Below are positions 53,229-63,084 of a stretch of 64,000 nt of DNA, piece after piece. The position numbers and the translations under genes are program-made. Location of the stretch: the NCBI RefSeq assembly GCF_013369485.1, contig NZ_JABWEB010000012.1:62001-126000 (forward strand), in the 5' to 3' direction. The DNA is from Massilia sp. BJB1822. Its GTDB lineage: Bacteria; Pseudomonadota; Gammaproteobacteria; Burkholderiales; Burkholderiaceae_D. A model generated the notes under the pieces. That model was not told the DNA's origin. It saw nothing but the letters and a program-made list of their open reading frames with translations, and ran no database searches. The number at the start of each line of letters is the position of its first letter. Position 1 is the stretch's first letter.

Positions 53229-56200
53229 AACCATCCAAGTCGCGCCACAAGCTGCTGATCATCGGCGGCGTGCTGGCCACACTGGCCCTGCTGGCCTTGG
53301 CCAACTACCTGGCTGGGGCCATCCTCTTCCTCAGTTTTGGCGAGAATCCGGCGGGCGCGGAATTCCTTACCATCGAGAGGGCTTACTGGTCTGCCGAGGA
53401 TGCCGGCACGCTGCGCAAGGTGAAGGCCAGCGCCGGCACGGCCTTCCTGCTGATCCTGATCGCGCCGGCCAGCCTGGCCTTCCTGCTGCGCAAGGAGGAC
53501 AGCGATCTGTTTGGCAAGGCGCGCTTCGCCAACCGCGACGACATCCGCCAGGAAAAGCTGGATGCGCCGAAGGGGGTGGTGATCGGCAAGTTCGAGAACA
53601 AGCTGCTGCGCCTGAGCGGCTATGAGTTCGTGCTGCTGGCCGCGCCCACCCGTACCGGCAAGGGCGTGGGTTTCTGCATCCCGAATCTGCTGCAGTTCGA
53701 GGATTCGGTGGTGGTGCTGGACATCAAGGGCGAGAACTACAATCTCAGCTCGGAATTCCGGCGGCGCTATATGGGCAACGAGATTATCTACCTGAATCCC
53801 TTCTCGGAAGATACGCACCGCTGGAATCCGCTGTCCTATGTGTCGCGCGACCCGAACTTCCGCGCCAACGACCTGATGGCGCTGGCCTCCATCGTCTATC
53901 CGCCCAACGAGAAAGAGCCGTTCTGGCCCGATTCGGCGCGCAACCTGTTTGTCGGCCTGGGACTGCTGGTGCTGGAGACGCCGGAACTGCCGACCACCAT
54001 CGGCGAGATGCTGCGCCAGGCCTCGGGCAAGGGCGAGCCGATCGAAACCTATCTGGGCAAGGTGCTGACGGCGCGCGCCGCCAGCGACAAGCCGCTGTCG
54101 GTATCCTGCCGCGATGCCCTGAATCGCTTCATCGGCGCGGGCGAGACGGCGCTCAAGGGCATCGTTGCCACGTTCACGGCGGCGCTCACGCCTTTTGCCA
54201 ACCCCGTCATCGACAAGGCCACCTCGGCCGACGATTTCGACCTGCGCGACGTGCGCAAGAAGAAGATGTCGATCTACCTGAATATTCCGGCCGGCGAGGT
54301 GCTGCAGGCGGGCTTTATCGTGAATATGTTCTTCTCGCAGCTCATCAACGAGAACGTCAAGGAACTGCCGGAACAGAATCCCGACCTGAAATACCAGTGC
54401 CTGCTGCTGCTCGACGAGTTCACGGCCATGGGCAAGGTGGCCATCATCGCCAAGGGTGTCGGCTATATGGCCGGCTACAATATGCGGCTGGCCATCATCA
54501 TCCAGGATAAGACCCAGCTCGATTCGGTCTATGGCAAGGAAGATGCGCACAATATCGTCAGCAATATGGGCGCCGTCATCTACTTCACGCCATCCCAGAT
54601 CAGCGAGGCCGAAGAGTACTCCAAGATGATCGGCAACGATACGGTCAACTCCTACAGCACCCAGCATTCCCAGGGCAGCATGTTCGGGCTGAAGGGGCAG
54701 GGCAGTGACAGCAAGACGGCTTCCTACCAGTCGCGCGCCGTGATGCTGCCGCAGGAGCTGCTCAGCATGAGCAAGGATTCGCAGCTGGTGGTGCGATCCG
54801 GCATCCCCGTCATCAAGGCCGACAAGGTCCGCTATTTCAACGATCCCTACTTCAAGGAGCGCTTCGAGGCGGTGCCGATGCAGACCGTCTCGATCGGCGG
54901 CGAGAAGCGCAAGGTGCCGGTGCCGGTGGCGCGTCCGCGCGGCGACTGGGCGGCTTACGAGAAGTCGCTGGCCGGCACCGACCATTACATCAAACCCGCT
55001 GCGGCGGCCCCGGCGCGCAAGGAAGAAGCGGCGCCGCAACCGGCGAAGGCAGCGGCTGAGCGAATCGTTCTGCCGCCGCCCGGCGTCAGCGTGGCCAACA
55101 CCTATGCCGATGCCGCGCTGCGGTATTGGCGTGCCGCCGTGGACATGGGGCAGGTGGAGTCCAGTGCCGGCATCGTGATCCTGGACCTGGCGCCGGCGCG
55201 CGGTCAATTCTGCTGGCAGCTGTTCGCCTGCCTGCAGCGGCGCATCGACGAGGAAACCAGCGGCCTGCAGAGCTTCCAGTACATTGCCTGCGCGGCGGGC
55301 GCGGAGCAGGAGGAGATGTTGAAATCGGACGCGTATCTCGCCGAACTGGCGGAGGAGGAAGAGTTCTATGTGGTGCCGCGCGCGGAGCTGCTCACTTCCG
55401 CCAGCACCATGTTCGCCGGCCAGCTGGTGGTGGCGGTGGCGCACGATTGGGCGGCGGCGCTGGCGCAGCCTTGCTACACGCCGGCCGAGGATGACGCCTT
55501 CCCTGAACCGCTGGATGCGCTGGCTGCCATGTACCGCGAGCGCATGCCGGGAGTCGAGGTGGCGTTCCCCGCCGCAGCTGTCGCCAGCCTGGAGGCGCTG
55601 CGAACCCTGGGCGAGGGCAATTTCATGCTGCTGGCCTCGGACATTGCGGTGGACGACGAACGTGCTGTCCGGCTTGGCGCTTTCGCGAACGCGGGCGCAT
55701 CGGCCTTGCCGGCCAATTATCATGCGCTGGCCTGGCACCTGCGCAGCGCTGGCGCGGCGGTATGGCAAGAGGTGGGGACGGAAGATACGGCCAGCCTGTT
55801 GCTGGCGATTGCAGGCGGGGTGGCGAAAGACGACACCATCCTGCCGGACTTGCGCGTCATGCTGGCGGGCGCGCATGCCCTGGGCCGGGACAATACGGTT
55901 GCCGGCGCCGAGCAGGGCAACGGTCCGGGCGCGCTGACAAGGCTGAAGCGCAGCCGGCACGATCCGGTCTGCCTGGAGGGCATGCTGCCCGGCCTGCAGG
56001 ATGCAGACTGGAAGCTGCCAGCGCCGCAACTGGCGCAGTGGCGCCTGGCGCTGGAGCAGGTATGGGAAATGTATCTGCCGCAGCAGGAATCGTCAGCCTT
56101 CCTGCTTGGCGTGGCGCATACAGCGCTCATGTGCGGCAATCTCGGCGTGGCGCGCGAGGCCAGCGATTTCGCAGCGGGGAACGAGACCTGCATGGCCCAG

Positions 56201-56941
56201 GCCTGGGATATGCAGGCACGCATAGCGGAAAGCAGTGGCCGCAGCGAAGATGCGATACGGGTTCTGCGCCGCCTGCTGGAGCGGGAGCCGGAGCATCCAT
56301 CCGCGCGCGAACGCCTGGCAGTGCTGGAGCAGCGCGTGCTCGAACAGGACGCCTTGCCATGGTACAAGCGTAGTCTGGCGCAGAGCGGCTCGCTGTGGCT
56401 GGAACCCGCGGGTGCGCAGCACATCGAAGCGCTGGCGGATGCCGGCTGCGCCCTGGACAGCCTGCAGGAAGACGATATCGTTTGCGCGCTGATGCACGAG
56501 CGCTGGGGGCTGGTGGGCGTGGCAGCGCTGACTGGCGTTGCCCGCGGTGCGCATCTGCATGTCCGCTTGGCGGAAGAGTTCCGTGGCCGCCGCTACAGCG
56601 TAAGCGGCGGGCGCGCGCTGCTGCGCATGGCGCGCGTAGCGGCGGGAATCAGCGATGTGTTTGCGCTTGCCGAACCGGAGAACACGCGCGCCAAGGGCAT
56701 GCTGGAAAGGCTCGATTTCCGGCGCCTGGAGACCGATTCCGCGCCGCTGTACTACGCGGGCGAGGAAACGGACGATGCGCTGGTGCTGCAACGCCTGAAT
56801 GGCATGGATGCCGGCATTGCCGCGGCGGAGTTGCCGCATGTAGCCGAGCTGGCGCAGCCTGAACCAACCATGGCGCAGGACGAAGTGGCGGAGGTGGCCG
56901 AAGAGACCGAAGAGGCGGAACTGGACGATGTCCATGCCTGA
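53225..56941 (+). CDS. virD4: VirD4 coupling protein fused to a ~620-residue C-terminal extension
   Basis: A 1238-residue protein. Residues 1 to ~600 are a normal TraG/VirD4 coupling protein: two N-terminal membrane helices, Walker A PTRTGKGVG (Lys146), VVVLDIKGENYNL and LLLLDEFTAMG. VirD4 proteins usually end near 600-700. Here an Ala/Pro/Glu-rich linker leads to an extra region. It starts with a block like a methyltransferase motif I (VILDLAPARGQFCW, ~651-664), then helical TPR-like repeats (~985-1040), and a stretch reminiscent of a GNAT-like fold (~1105-1175). The tail is acidic. The frame is intact, so it is a real fusion. No function for the extension is proven; substrate recruitment or modification is possible. 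It overlaps virB11 by 4 bases. Confidence 0.8.
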   Translation: MKPSKSRHKLLIIGGVLATLALLALANYLAGAILFLSFGENPAGAEFLTIERAYWSAEDAGTLRKVKASAGTAFLLILIAPASLAFLLRKEDSDLFGKARFANRDDIRQEKLDAPKGVVIGKFENKLLRLSGYEFVLLAAPTRTGKGVGFCIPNLLQFEDSVVVLDIKGENYNLSSEFRRRYMGNEIIYLNPFSEDTHRWNPLSYVSRDPNFRANDLMALASIVYPPNEKEPFWPDSARNLFVGLGLLVLETPELPTTIGEMLRQASGKGEPIETYLGKVLTARAASDKPLSVSCRDALNRFIGAGETALKGIVATFTAALTPFANPVIDKATSADDFDLRDVRKKKMSIYLNIPAGEVLQAGFIVNMFFSQLINENVKELPEQNPDLKYQCLLLLDEFTAMGKVAIIAKGVGYMAGYNMRLAIIIQDKTQLDSVYGKEDAHNIVSNMGAVIYFTPSQISEAEEYSKMIGNDTVNSYSTQHSQGSMFGLKGQGSDSKTASYQSRAVMLPQELLSMSKDSQLVVRSGIPVIKADKVRYFNDPYFKERFEAVPMQTVSIGGEKRKVPVPVARPRGDWAAYEKSLAGTDHYIKPAAAAPARKEEAAPQPAKAAAERIVLPPPGVSVANTYADAALRYWRAAVDMGQVESSAGIVILDLAPARGQFCWQLFACLQRRIDEETSGLQSFQYIACAAGAEQEEMLKSDAYLAELAEEEEFYVVPRAELLTSASTMFAGQLVVAVAHDWAAALAQPCYTPAEDDAFPEPLDALAAMYRERMPGVEVAFPAAAVASLEALRTLGEGNFMLLASDIAVDDERAVRLGAFANAGASALPANYHALAWHLRSAGAAVWQEVGTEDTASLLLAIAGGVAKDDTILPDLRVMLAGAHALGRDNTVAGAEQGNGPGALTRLKRSRHDPVCLEGMLPGLQDADWKLPAPQLAQWRLALEQVWEMYLPQQESSAFLLGVAHTALMCGNLGVAREASDFAAGNETCMAQAWDMQARIAESSGRSEDAIRVLRRLLEREPEHPSARERLAVLEQRVLEQDALPWYKRSLAQSGSLWLEPAGAQHIEALADAGCALDSLQEDDIVCALMHERWGLVGVAALTGVARGAHLHVRLAEEFRGRRYSVSGGRALLRMARVAAGISDVFALAEPENTRAKGMLERLDFRRLETDSAPLYYAGEETDDALVLQRLNGMDAGIAAAELPHVAELAQPEPTMAQDEVAEVAEETEEAELDDVHA

Positions 56942-57635
56942 CGCCGCGCCGTCGGTGCGCGCCCTGCATATCGCCGACGGCACGCTGGAAGCGCTGAAAT
57001 GGCTGGCGCTGATCGCAATGACGCTGGACCACGTCAATACCTATCTATGGCAGGGCCGCTGGCCGGCGCTGTACGCCATTGGCCGCCTGGCGATGCCGAT
57101 GTTTTCCTTTATCCTGGCATACCGCCTGGCGCAGCCGGAAGCGCTGGCGCGCGGCCTGCCGCGCCGCGTCGTCTTGCGGCTCGCCGCCGCCGGCATCTGC
57201 GCCGCCCCTCTATGTTGCTGGCTGACGCAGCGCGAGTCTGGCTGGTGGCCGCTGAATATCATGTTCACCCTCGGCGTGGCCGCCACCATTGCGTGGCTGG
57301 CCGGCCTGGGCGGAAAATGGCGTCCGATCCTGGCACTGGCGCTCTTCGTGTTTTGCGGGCCGCTGCTGGACTTCTGGTGGTTCGGCCTTGCCTGTTTTCT
57401 CGGCGCCTGGCATTTCTGCCGCCGCCCAAATCCCTTCTCCCTGCTGGCCTGGCTGGCGGGATGCGCCAGCCTGTATGCGATCAACGGTAATCATTGGGCT
57501 TTGGCCGCGGCGCCGCTGATTGCGGCCAGTCCCTTCCTTTCGCTGCGCCTGCCGCGCGCGCGCTACTTCTTCTACGTCTACTACCCGGCCCATCTCGCCG
57601 TTCTTCTGCTGCTGCGCGCCACCGGCCTGGCATAG
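56928..57635 (+). CDS. traX: TraX-family protein (pilin N-acetylation)
   Basis: A 235-residue polytopic protein with the TraX signature LALIAMTLDHVNTYL and IGRLAMPMFSFILAYRLA. F-plasmid TraX acetylates the N-terminus of F pilin. Here the gene overlaps the end of virD4 and closes the virB operon, so it may modify VirB2 or another pilin. ATG 56934 is an alternative start. The family call is secure; the target is inference. Confidence 0.85.
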   Translation: MSMPDAAPSVRALHIADGTLEALKWLALIAMTLDHVNTYLWQGRWPALYAIGRLAMPMFSFILAYRLAQPEALARGLPRRVVLRLAAAGICAAPLCCWLTQRESGWWPLNIMFTLGVAATIAWLAGLGGKWRPILALALFVFCGPLLDFWWFGLACFLGAWHFCRRPNPFSLLAWLAGCASLYAINGNHWALAAAPLIAASPFLSLRLPRARYFFYVYYPAHLAVLLLLRATGLA

Positions 57636-57760
57636 CGGATGCGGCGGCGCTGACCGTCATTCCCCAGTCACATTCAAATGCTAAGGTGAAAACTCTGTTT
57701 CTTCACCCTGGGCGATCATGGGCAAGGCCGTATTTCCGCGTCTGGTTCGCCATAGCGACC

Positions 57761-58324
57761 ATGCATACTGATCTGAACGAGTGGTTTGTGCGGGAAGTGC
57801 TGCCATTGGAAGGGGCGTTGATGCGCTACCTGCGGCGCAATAGCCGCGACCCTGGCGAGTTGCCCGACCTGCGGCAGGAAGTCTATGTGCGGGTGTATGA
57901 GGCGGCACGCCAGCGCATGCCGGAGCTGACCACCGCCTTTGTTTTTGCTACGGCGCGCAACCTACTGATTGACCGCGCGCGGCGTGCTCAGATAGTATCG
58001 ATCGAGACGGTCGCGGAGCTGGAGCTGCCGGAGACCGCCGGCGACGATCTGACGCCGGAGCGGCACGCCAGCGGACGCGGCGAGCTGCGTCTGCTGCAGG
58101 CGGCGCTGGAGGAACTGCCGCCGCGCTGCCAGGAAGTGGTCCGGCTGCGCAAGATCGAGGGCATGTCGCAGCGCGAGGTGGCCGAGCAGCTGGGAATTCA
58201 GGAAGACACTGTGGAAAAACAGATCGCCAAAGGCATGCGCGCCTTGGCCGACGCCTTGCTGCTGAAAGGCGTGGCGCTGGGCTTGCGCGCGGCGAAGGCG
58301 GCTTTGCGGCGCAAGGGTGGATGA
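57761..58324 (+). CDS. FecI-like ECF sigma factor
   Basis: A 187-residue ECF sigma factor. Region 2 is LPDLRQEVYVRVYEAA with ATARNLLIDRARR; region 4 is ELPPRCQEVVRLRKIEGMSQREVAEQLGI, both close to FecI. The frame is open from 57494, but the ATG at 57761 gives a normal start. Its stop overlaps the following FecR gene. It should transcribe the TonB receptor gene in response to a surface signal. It differs from HrpL at the recognition helix and in having an anti-sigma partner. Confidence 0.9.
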   Translation: MHTDLNEWFVREVLPLEGALMRYLRRNSRDPGELPDLRQEVYVRVYEAARQRMPELTTAFVFATARNLLIDRARRAQIVSIETVAELELPETAGDDLTPERHASGRGELRLLQAALEELPPRCQEVVRLRKIEGMSQREVAEQLGIQEDTVEKQIAKGMRALADALLLKGVALGLRAAKAALRRKGG

Positions 58325-59271
58325 GGATGGGGACGGCACAGATAATAGAAGAGCAGGCTGCCGCCTGGCTGGCGCGGCGCGACCGCGGCGACTGGGGCGC
58401 GGTACAGGAGTGGGAACTGGAAAACTGGCTGCTGCAGGCAACGGCGCATAGGGTCGCTTTCCTGCGCCTGGAAAGCATATGGCGGCGCGCCGATGCGCTG
58501 GACGCGCTGGCGCCGGCGCCGCAGGCACTGCCATCCGCGCGCCCGGCTATGCCCGACCGGTTCGGCTACTGGCGCGCCGCCGCCGGCCTGGCACTGGCCA
58601 GCGGTCTGGCGCTGATGGCGGCATCGCTGCTGCAAGGCGAAAGCCCGCAAGTGTATGCCACCCGCCTTGGCGAGAACAAGACGGTGGCCCTGGCCGAAGG
58701 TTCGCGCATCACGCTGAACACGGCCACGCAGCTGCGCGCCAGCATGGCCGCCGACAAGCGCATGGTCTGGCTCGACAGCGGCGAAGCCTTCTTCGACGTG
58801 GCTCCCGACAGCACGCGCCCCTTTGTGATCGAGGCGGGCGTGGGCCGCATCACGGTGCTCGGCACGCGCTTTTCGGTGCGGCGCGAGGCCGGCAAGGTCA
58901 GCGTGCTGGTGGCCGAAGGCAAGGTGCGCGTGCGCCAGGACGGCAAGGAGGTTGTCCTGAGCGGCAATGGCACGGCGGCTTTGGATAAAGGCGGCATTGC
59001 GCAAAGCCAGGTATCGCCGGAACAGATGCGCGGCCGCCTTGGCTGGCGCGAAGGGCGCCTGATCCTGGACCAGATGCCGCTGGCGCAGGCCGCAGCGGAA
59101 TTCAACCGCTATAACAACCGCAAGATCGTGATTGCCGATCCTGAGGTTGCCGCCATCAAGGTTGGCGGCAGTTTTTCTCCCACCAATGTGGATGGCTTCA
59201 CGCATTTGCTGGAGCTGGGCTTCGGCCTGCGCGCCGAACGGGCGGGCGAGAAAATAAATATATCGCGCTAG
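58321..59271 (+). CDS. FecR-like anti-sigma/sigma-activating protein
   Basis: A 316-residue membrane regulator: a cytoplasmic N-terminal domain binding the sigma factor (AAAWLARRDRGDW), one membrane helix (about 84-104) and a periplasmic FecR domain (LADGS-like LAEGSRITLNTAT, GEAFFDV, VGRITVLGTRFSVR). It passes the signal from the TonB receptor. Overlaps the sigma gene by 4 bases. Confidence 0.9.
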   Translation: MRMGTAQIIEEQAAAWLARRDRGDWGAVQEWELENWLLQATAHRVAFLRLESIWRRADALDALAPAPQALPSARPAMPDRFGYWRAAAGLALASGLALMAASLLQGESPQVYATRLGENKTVALAEGSRITLNTATQLRASMAADKRMVWLDSGEAFFDVAPDSTRPFVIEAGVGRITVLGTRFSVRREAGKVSVLVAEGKVRVRQDGKEVVLSGNGTAALDKGGIAQSQVSPEQMRGRLGWREGRLILDQMPLAQAAAEFNRYNNRKIVIADPEVAAIKVGGSFSPTNVDGFTHLLELGFGLRAERAGEKINISR

Positions 59272-59344
59272 CGTACCGGATTGCCGCGCCAGTTTCGTCT
59301 CAATCAGCAGGAAGACTATTTTGCAACCTGCCGATTGAGGAATC

Positions 59345-61702
59345 ATGAACAAGGCTTATCCAAAACTGACTGGCGCGCTCTGTGCCGTAACGGTCTGCTT
59401 CGCCGCCCAGGCGCAAACCAGTGAACTGAATATTCCGCCCGGCCGCCTGAAAGCGGCATTGGATATGTATGCCGCGCAGACCGGCGTGCAGCTGCTGTAT
59501 AGCGAGGACGATGTCAAGGAGCGCAGCACGGCTGGCATACAAAGGGCCGCCACGCCCGAGGAAGCGCTAGCCGTGCTGCTGCGCGGCAGCGGTCTGGAAA
59601 TGCGGCGCGACGGCAATGCCGTCGTCATCTTTCGCGCAGCGCGCGACAGCGCCGCAGCGCGGGAAGAACCGGCACAGTTGACCAGCGTGACGGTGACGGC
59701 GCAGAAACGCGCCCAGTCGGCGCAAAGCGTGCCGATCGCCATTACCGCGCTGTCGGGCAAAAGCATCGAGACGCATCGCGTGCAAAGCCTGCAGGATCTG
59801 GCGCGCCTGACGCCGGGGCTGACCGTGGCGGCTTTCAGCCAGGCCAATCCCACGGTGGCTATCCGTGGCGTGAGCAATACCTTCTCGCAGATCGGCGTCA
59901 ACAAACCGGTTGGCATCTTTGTCGACGATGTTTTCATTCCGCGCAACAGCGCCGCCAGTTTCGAGCTGTATGACCTGGATTCCATCGCCGTCCTGAAAGG
60001 GCCCCAGGGTACGCTCTTCGGCCGCAATGTCAGCGGCGGCGCGATTGTCATCAATTCGCGCCAGCCCAACCCGGAGCAGCGCGAGATCGAGGCAGAAGCC
60101 ACGGCCGGAAAATACGGCGAGCGCCAATTGAAAGGCCTGCTCAACCAGCCCCTGAACGAGCATGCCGCCGTCAAGCTCTCTGCCAACCTGCGCCAGCGCG
60201 ATGGTCTGGGCCGCGACCGGCTCACCGGCCGCGAGCAGGACGATATCGACAGCCGCAACCTGCGTCTGCAAGCGATGTTCCGCCTGGCCCCTGAGCTGAA
60301 TGCGACACTCGGCGCCGACTACAGCGAAGACCGCAATGGCGGCCGCACCCTGTCTTCCGATACCCTGGGCGACGACGGCGACCCGCGCACCTCCGAGCTG
60401 GGCGTGGAGCAGCGCTTTGCGCGCATCATTTCCGGCGTCTCGGCCAAGATGGTGTGGAAGGCGGCGGGCGGCGAAGTGACTTCGATAACGGCGCTGCGCA
60501 AATCGCAGTCGGGCGAGGATTACTCCGGCGTTGGCGCGCACTACAGCTTTCTCGCCAGCGGCAGCCAGAGCCTCACGCGCGATGCCGACCAGTTGCGCAC
60601 CTTCTCGCAGGAGCTGCGCTACGCCAGTCCGAAATGGCAGGCCGGCGATTTCGTGACCGGCATCTATTATTCGAACGAAGACGGCGCGCGCCAACTGGCG
60701 GTGCGCGGCCTGGCGGCAAAGAGCGGCGCTCTGGCCAGTTCCACGCTGGCCGATCAGCAGGTCGACAGCCGCAGCCTGGCCGTGTTTGCCGATGGCGTGC
60801 TGCATCTGGGCGACGCCTTAGACCTGACCGCAGGCGCGCGCTATACGCGCGACCGCAAGAGCGCCAGCCTGCGCCGCAGCGACCTGGTACGGCCGGCCAA
60901 TGATTTCAGCGTCGGCGGCCTGGATGCCGAGTGGAAGGAGTTCACGCCGCGCCTGGTGCTGAGCTGGCGCCCGCTGTCCGGCATGATGGCCTATGCCAGC
61001 GCCACGCGCGGCTTTACCTCGGGCGGGTTCAACGCGGACGCCAGCAGCGCGGCAGCATTCCGCACCGCCTTCGATCCGGAAACCGTGACCAGCCACGAGG
61101 CAGGCCTGAAGTCCCAGTGGCTGAACAACCGCCTGCGCCTGAATGCGGCGGTGTTCCGCATGAAGTACAGCGACAAGCAGGAACTGGTGAACAATACCCA
61201 GACCGGCATCCTCACCATCGTCAACGCCGCCAAGGCCACGGTGGAGGGCGCGGAAGTGGAGCTGGCCTACAAGGCGGCGCGCTGGCTGGACCTGTCGGCC
61301 AGCTATGGCTATCTGGACGGCCGCTACGACCGCTTTGTGGCGGGCGCCATCAACTACAGCGGCAATCCGCTGTCGAACTCCCCGCGCAAGCAGGCCGCGC
61401 TGGCCGCCAATTTCAGTTATCCGCTGGGCGATGCGGGCTATCTGACCGGCGCCGCCAGCTATGCCTGGAAGGGCAGCTATAACACCGGCGCCGCCAATGA
61501 TCCCAATCTGCAATTGCCGGGCTTTGGCCTGTTCAACCTGAGTGCGGGCATCGAAGCGCCCGACCGCAGCTGGCGCCTGCTGGCCTGGGTTAAGAACGCG
61601 AACAACACCAGCTATCTGCTGACCCGTTCGACGCAGGTGGTGCGGGCGCGCTATATGGGCGAGCCGCGCACCTTCGGTCTGACCCTGAGCCGGCACTTCT
61701 GA
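59345..61702 (+). CDS. TonB-dependent receptor with N-terminal signalling domain
   Basis: A 785-residue outer-membrane receptor. Signal peptide (AAQA-Q), a secretin/TonB short N-terminal (STN) domain at ~28-100, which talks to FecR, then the plug (VTVTAQKRAQSAQSVPIAIT; VAIRGVSNTF) and a beta barrel ending in LTLSRHF with C-terminal Phe. The imported ligand may be a siderophore, haem or other compound; not known. It follows fecR by 73 bases. Confidence 0.9.
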   Translation: MNKAYPKLTGALCAVTVCFAAQAQTSELNIPPGRLKAALDMYAAQTGVQLLYSEDDVKERSTAGIQRAATPEEALAVLLRGSGLEMRRDGNAVVIFRAARDSAAAREEPAQLTSVTVTAQKRAQSAQSVPIAITALSGKSIETHRVQSLQDLARLTPGLTVAAFSQANPTVAIRGVSNTFSQIGVNKPVGIFVDDVFIPRNSAASFELYDLDSIAVLKGPQGTLFGRNVSGGAIVINSRQPNPEQREIEAEATAGKYGERQLKGLLNQPLNEHAAVKLSANLRQRDGLGRDRLTGREQDDIDSRNLRLQAMFRLAPELNATLGADYSEDRNGGRTLSSDTLGDDGDPRTSELGVEQRFARIISGVSAKMVWKAAGGEVTSITALRKSQSGEDYSGVGAHYSFLASGSQSLTRDADQLRTFSQELRYASPKWQAGDFVTGIYYSNEDGARQLAVRGLAAKSGALASSTLADQQVDSRSLAVFADGVLHLGDALDLTAGARYTRDRKSASLRRSDLVRPANDFSVGGLDAEWKEFTPRLVLSWRPLSGMMAYASATRGFTSGGFNADASSAAAFRTAFDPETVTSHEAGLKSQWLNNRLRLNAAVFRMKYSDKQELVNNTQTGILTIVNAAKATVEGAEVELAYKAARWLDLSASYGYLDGRYDRFVAGAINYSGNPLSNSPRKQAALAANFSYPLGDAGYLTGAASYAWKGSYNTGAANDPNLQLPGFGLFNLSAGIEAPDRSWRLLAWVKNANNTSYLLTRSTQVVRARYMGEPRTFGLTLSRHF

Positions 61703-62988
61703 TGGAACGCTTCAGCAAACAGCGCCGTCTCTGGCTGGGCGGCGTTCTGGGCCTGGCTTTGCCTATGGCACGGCTGGCGGCGGCGCCGCTGTCCGTGCCG
61801 CCACCACTGCCGTCCCTCGACCGCACCGATGCGTCGCTCGCGCCATGGCAACCGGGATGGCTGGACATCCATCACATCGCCACTGGACGCGGCAACGCGA
61901 CTTTCGTCCTGCTGCCGGATGGCACAAGCCTATTGATCGATGCCGGCGCATCGGCCGCCGGACTGGATGTGTCGGTGGCCCCGCGTCCCAGCGCCGCGCG
62001 CCGGCCAGGCCAATGGATCGCGCGCTATGTCCTGCGCCATTTGCGGCCCAGTGGCCGCGATGCGCTCGACTATCTGGTGGTGACGCATCTGCATCCCGAT
62101 CATATGGGCGATAGCGATGCCGCGTCGCCGCTGGCGCGCAATGCGGCTTACCGCCTGAGCGGCGTCACCGACGTGGCCGACCAGCTGGAAGTCGGCACGC
62201 TGATCGATCGGGGTTTTCCCGACTACGGCTACCCATCGCTACTGCAGGCGCCGTTCGCGGACAACTACCGCGCCTTCGTGCGTGCCCGCGTCGCGGCCGG
62301 CTGCAAGGTGGAGCGCTTCCAGGCCGGCAGCGCGCGCCAGATCGCCGCGCGCGGCCACCGGCCGGGCGCCTGGCCCTTCGAGGTGCGCAATGTGGCGGTG
62401 AACGGCCAGGTATGGAGCGGCAGCGGGGAAGAGGCGCGCATGCTGTTTCCTTCCCTCGACAGCCTGGAACGTTCCGAGTGGCCCACGGAAAACAGCTGCT
62501 CGGCCGCGCTGCGCATCGGCTATGGGCGCTTCTCCTACTTCACCGCCGGCGACCTGACCAGCTATACCGAAGATGGCGCGCTGCCCTGGCGCGACGTGCT
62601 GGGACCGGCGGCGCGCGCGGCCGGCCCGGTCAGCGTGGCTACGGCCGACCATCACGGCATGTTCGATGGCCTGAATGCGGACGTGGTGCGCAGCCTGCAG
62701 CCGAAGGCATGGGTCATTCCGTCCTGGCATATCAGCCATCCCGACATGCTGCAGCTGGAACGCATGTTCAGCCAGCGCCTGTATCCCGGTCCGCGCGAAG
62801 TGTTCGCCACCACGCTGATGGAGGAGAACCTGCGCGCCAATGGCCGCCTGGCGCGCCGCCTGCGCAGCCGCGACGGCCATGTGGTGGTACGGGTGGCGCC
62901 TGGCGGCGGCAGTTTTTACGTTGCCGTGACCGGAAACGGCGACGAAACCGACCGCGTCAAGTTGCTGACCGAATCCGTTTTGCTTTGA
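61702..62988 (+). CDS. MBL-fold hydrolase, exported (ComEC-like domain)
   Basis: A 428-residue protein with an N-terminal signal-like segment (LWLGGVLGLALPMARLAAA). The metallo-beta-lactamase fold shows LLIDAGAS and the metal motif THLHPDHMGD, then YFTAGDLTSY and ATADHHGMFD, so two metal sites are plausible. Its start overlaps the receptor stop (TGATG), which suggests joint expression and a role in using the imported ligand. The substrate is unknown. Confidence 0.78.
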   Translation: MERFSKQRRLWLGGVLGLALPMARLAAAPLSVPPPLPSLDRTDASLAPWQPGWLDIHHIATGRGNATFVLLPDGTSLLIDAGASAAGLDVSVAPRPSAARRPGQWIARYVLRHLRPSGRDALDYLVVTHLHPDHMGDSDAASPLARNAAYRLSGVTDVADQLEVGTLIDRGFPDYGYPSLLQAPFADNYRAFVRARVAAGCKVERFQAGSARQIAARGHRPGAWPFEVRNVAVNGQVWSGSGEEARMLFPSLDSLERSEWPTENSCSAALRIGYGRFSYFTAGDLTSYTEDGALPWRDVLGPAARAAGPVSVATADHHGMFDGLNADVVRSLQPKAWVIPSWHISHPDMLQLERMFSQRLYPGPREVFATTLMEENLRANGRLARRLRSRDGHVVVRVAPGGGSFYVAVTGNGDETDRVKLLTESVLL

Positions 62989-63033
62989 TTTTCAGCCGGC
63001 CGGTGCCGGTCTGCGGCCCCGGCCTTTCAATGC

Positions 63034-63054
63034 GGCGGAAGGACGACTTCCGCC
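63034..63054 (+). terminator. Hairpin GGCGGAAG-N5-CTTCCGCC
   Basis: A perfect 8-base stem with a 5-base loop lies 46 bases after the MBL gene and 31 bases before the next start. No T-run. It may end the upstream operon or shape the leader of the next mRNA. Confidence 0.5.
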
Positions 63055-63084
63055 ATGGTGAATTCATTAAGGAGCAAGTGAAAA

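Noticed and set aside
53192..56029. Long minus-strand open frame (945 codons) over virB11/virD4, and similar ones at 21759-23900, 20381-22270 and 1141-2496
   Set aside because: They are antisense to genes with clear conserved motifs, have odd amino acid content (many His, Gln, Arg) and no ribosome site. They are products of high GC.
57761..58324. Second ECF sigma as a candidate HrpL
   Set aside because: It is followed by a FecR gene and a TonB receptor, and its region 4 is FecI-like.
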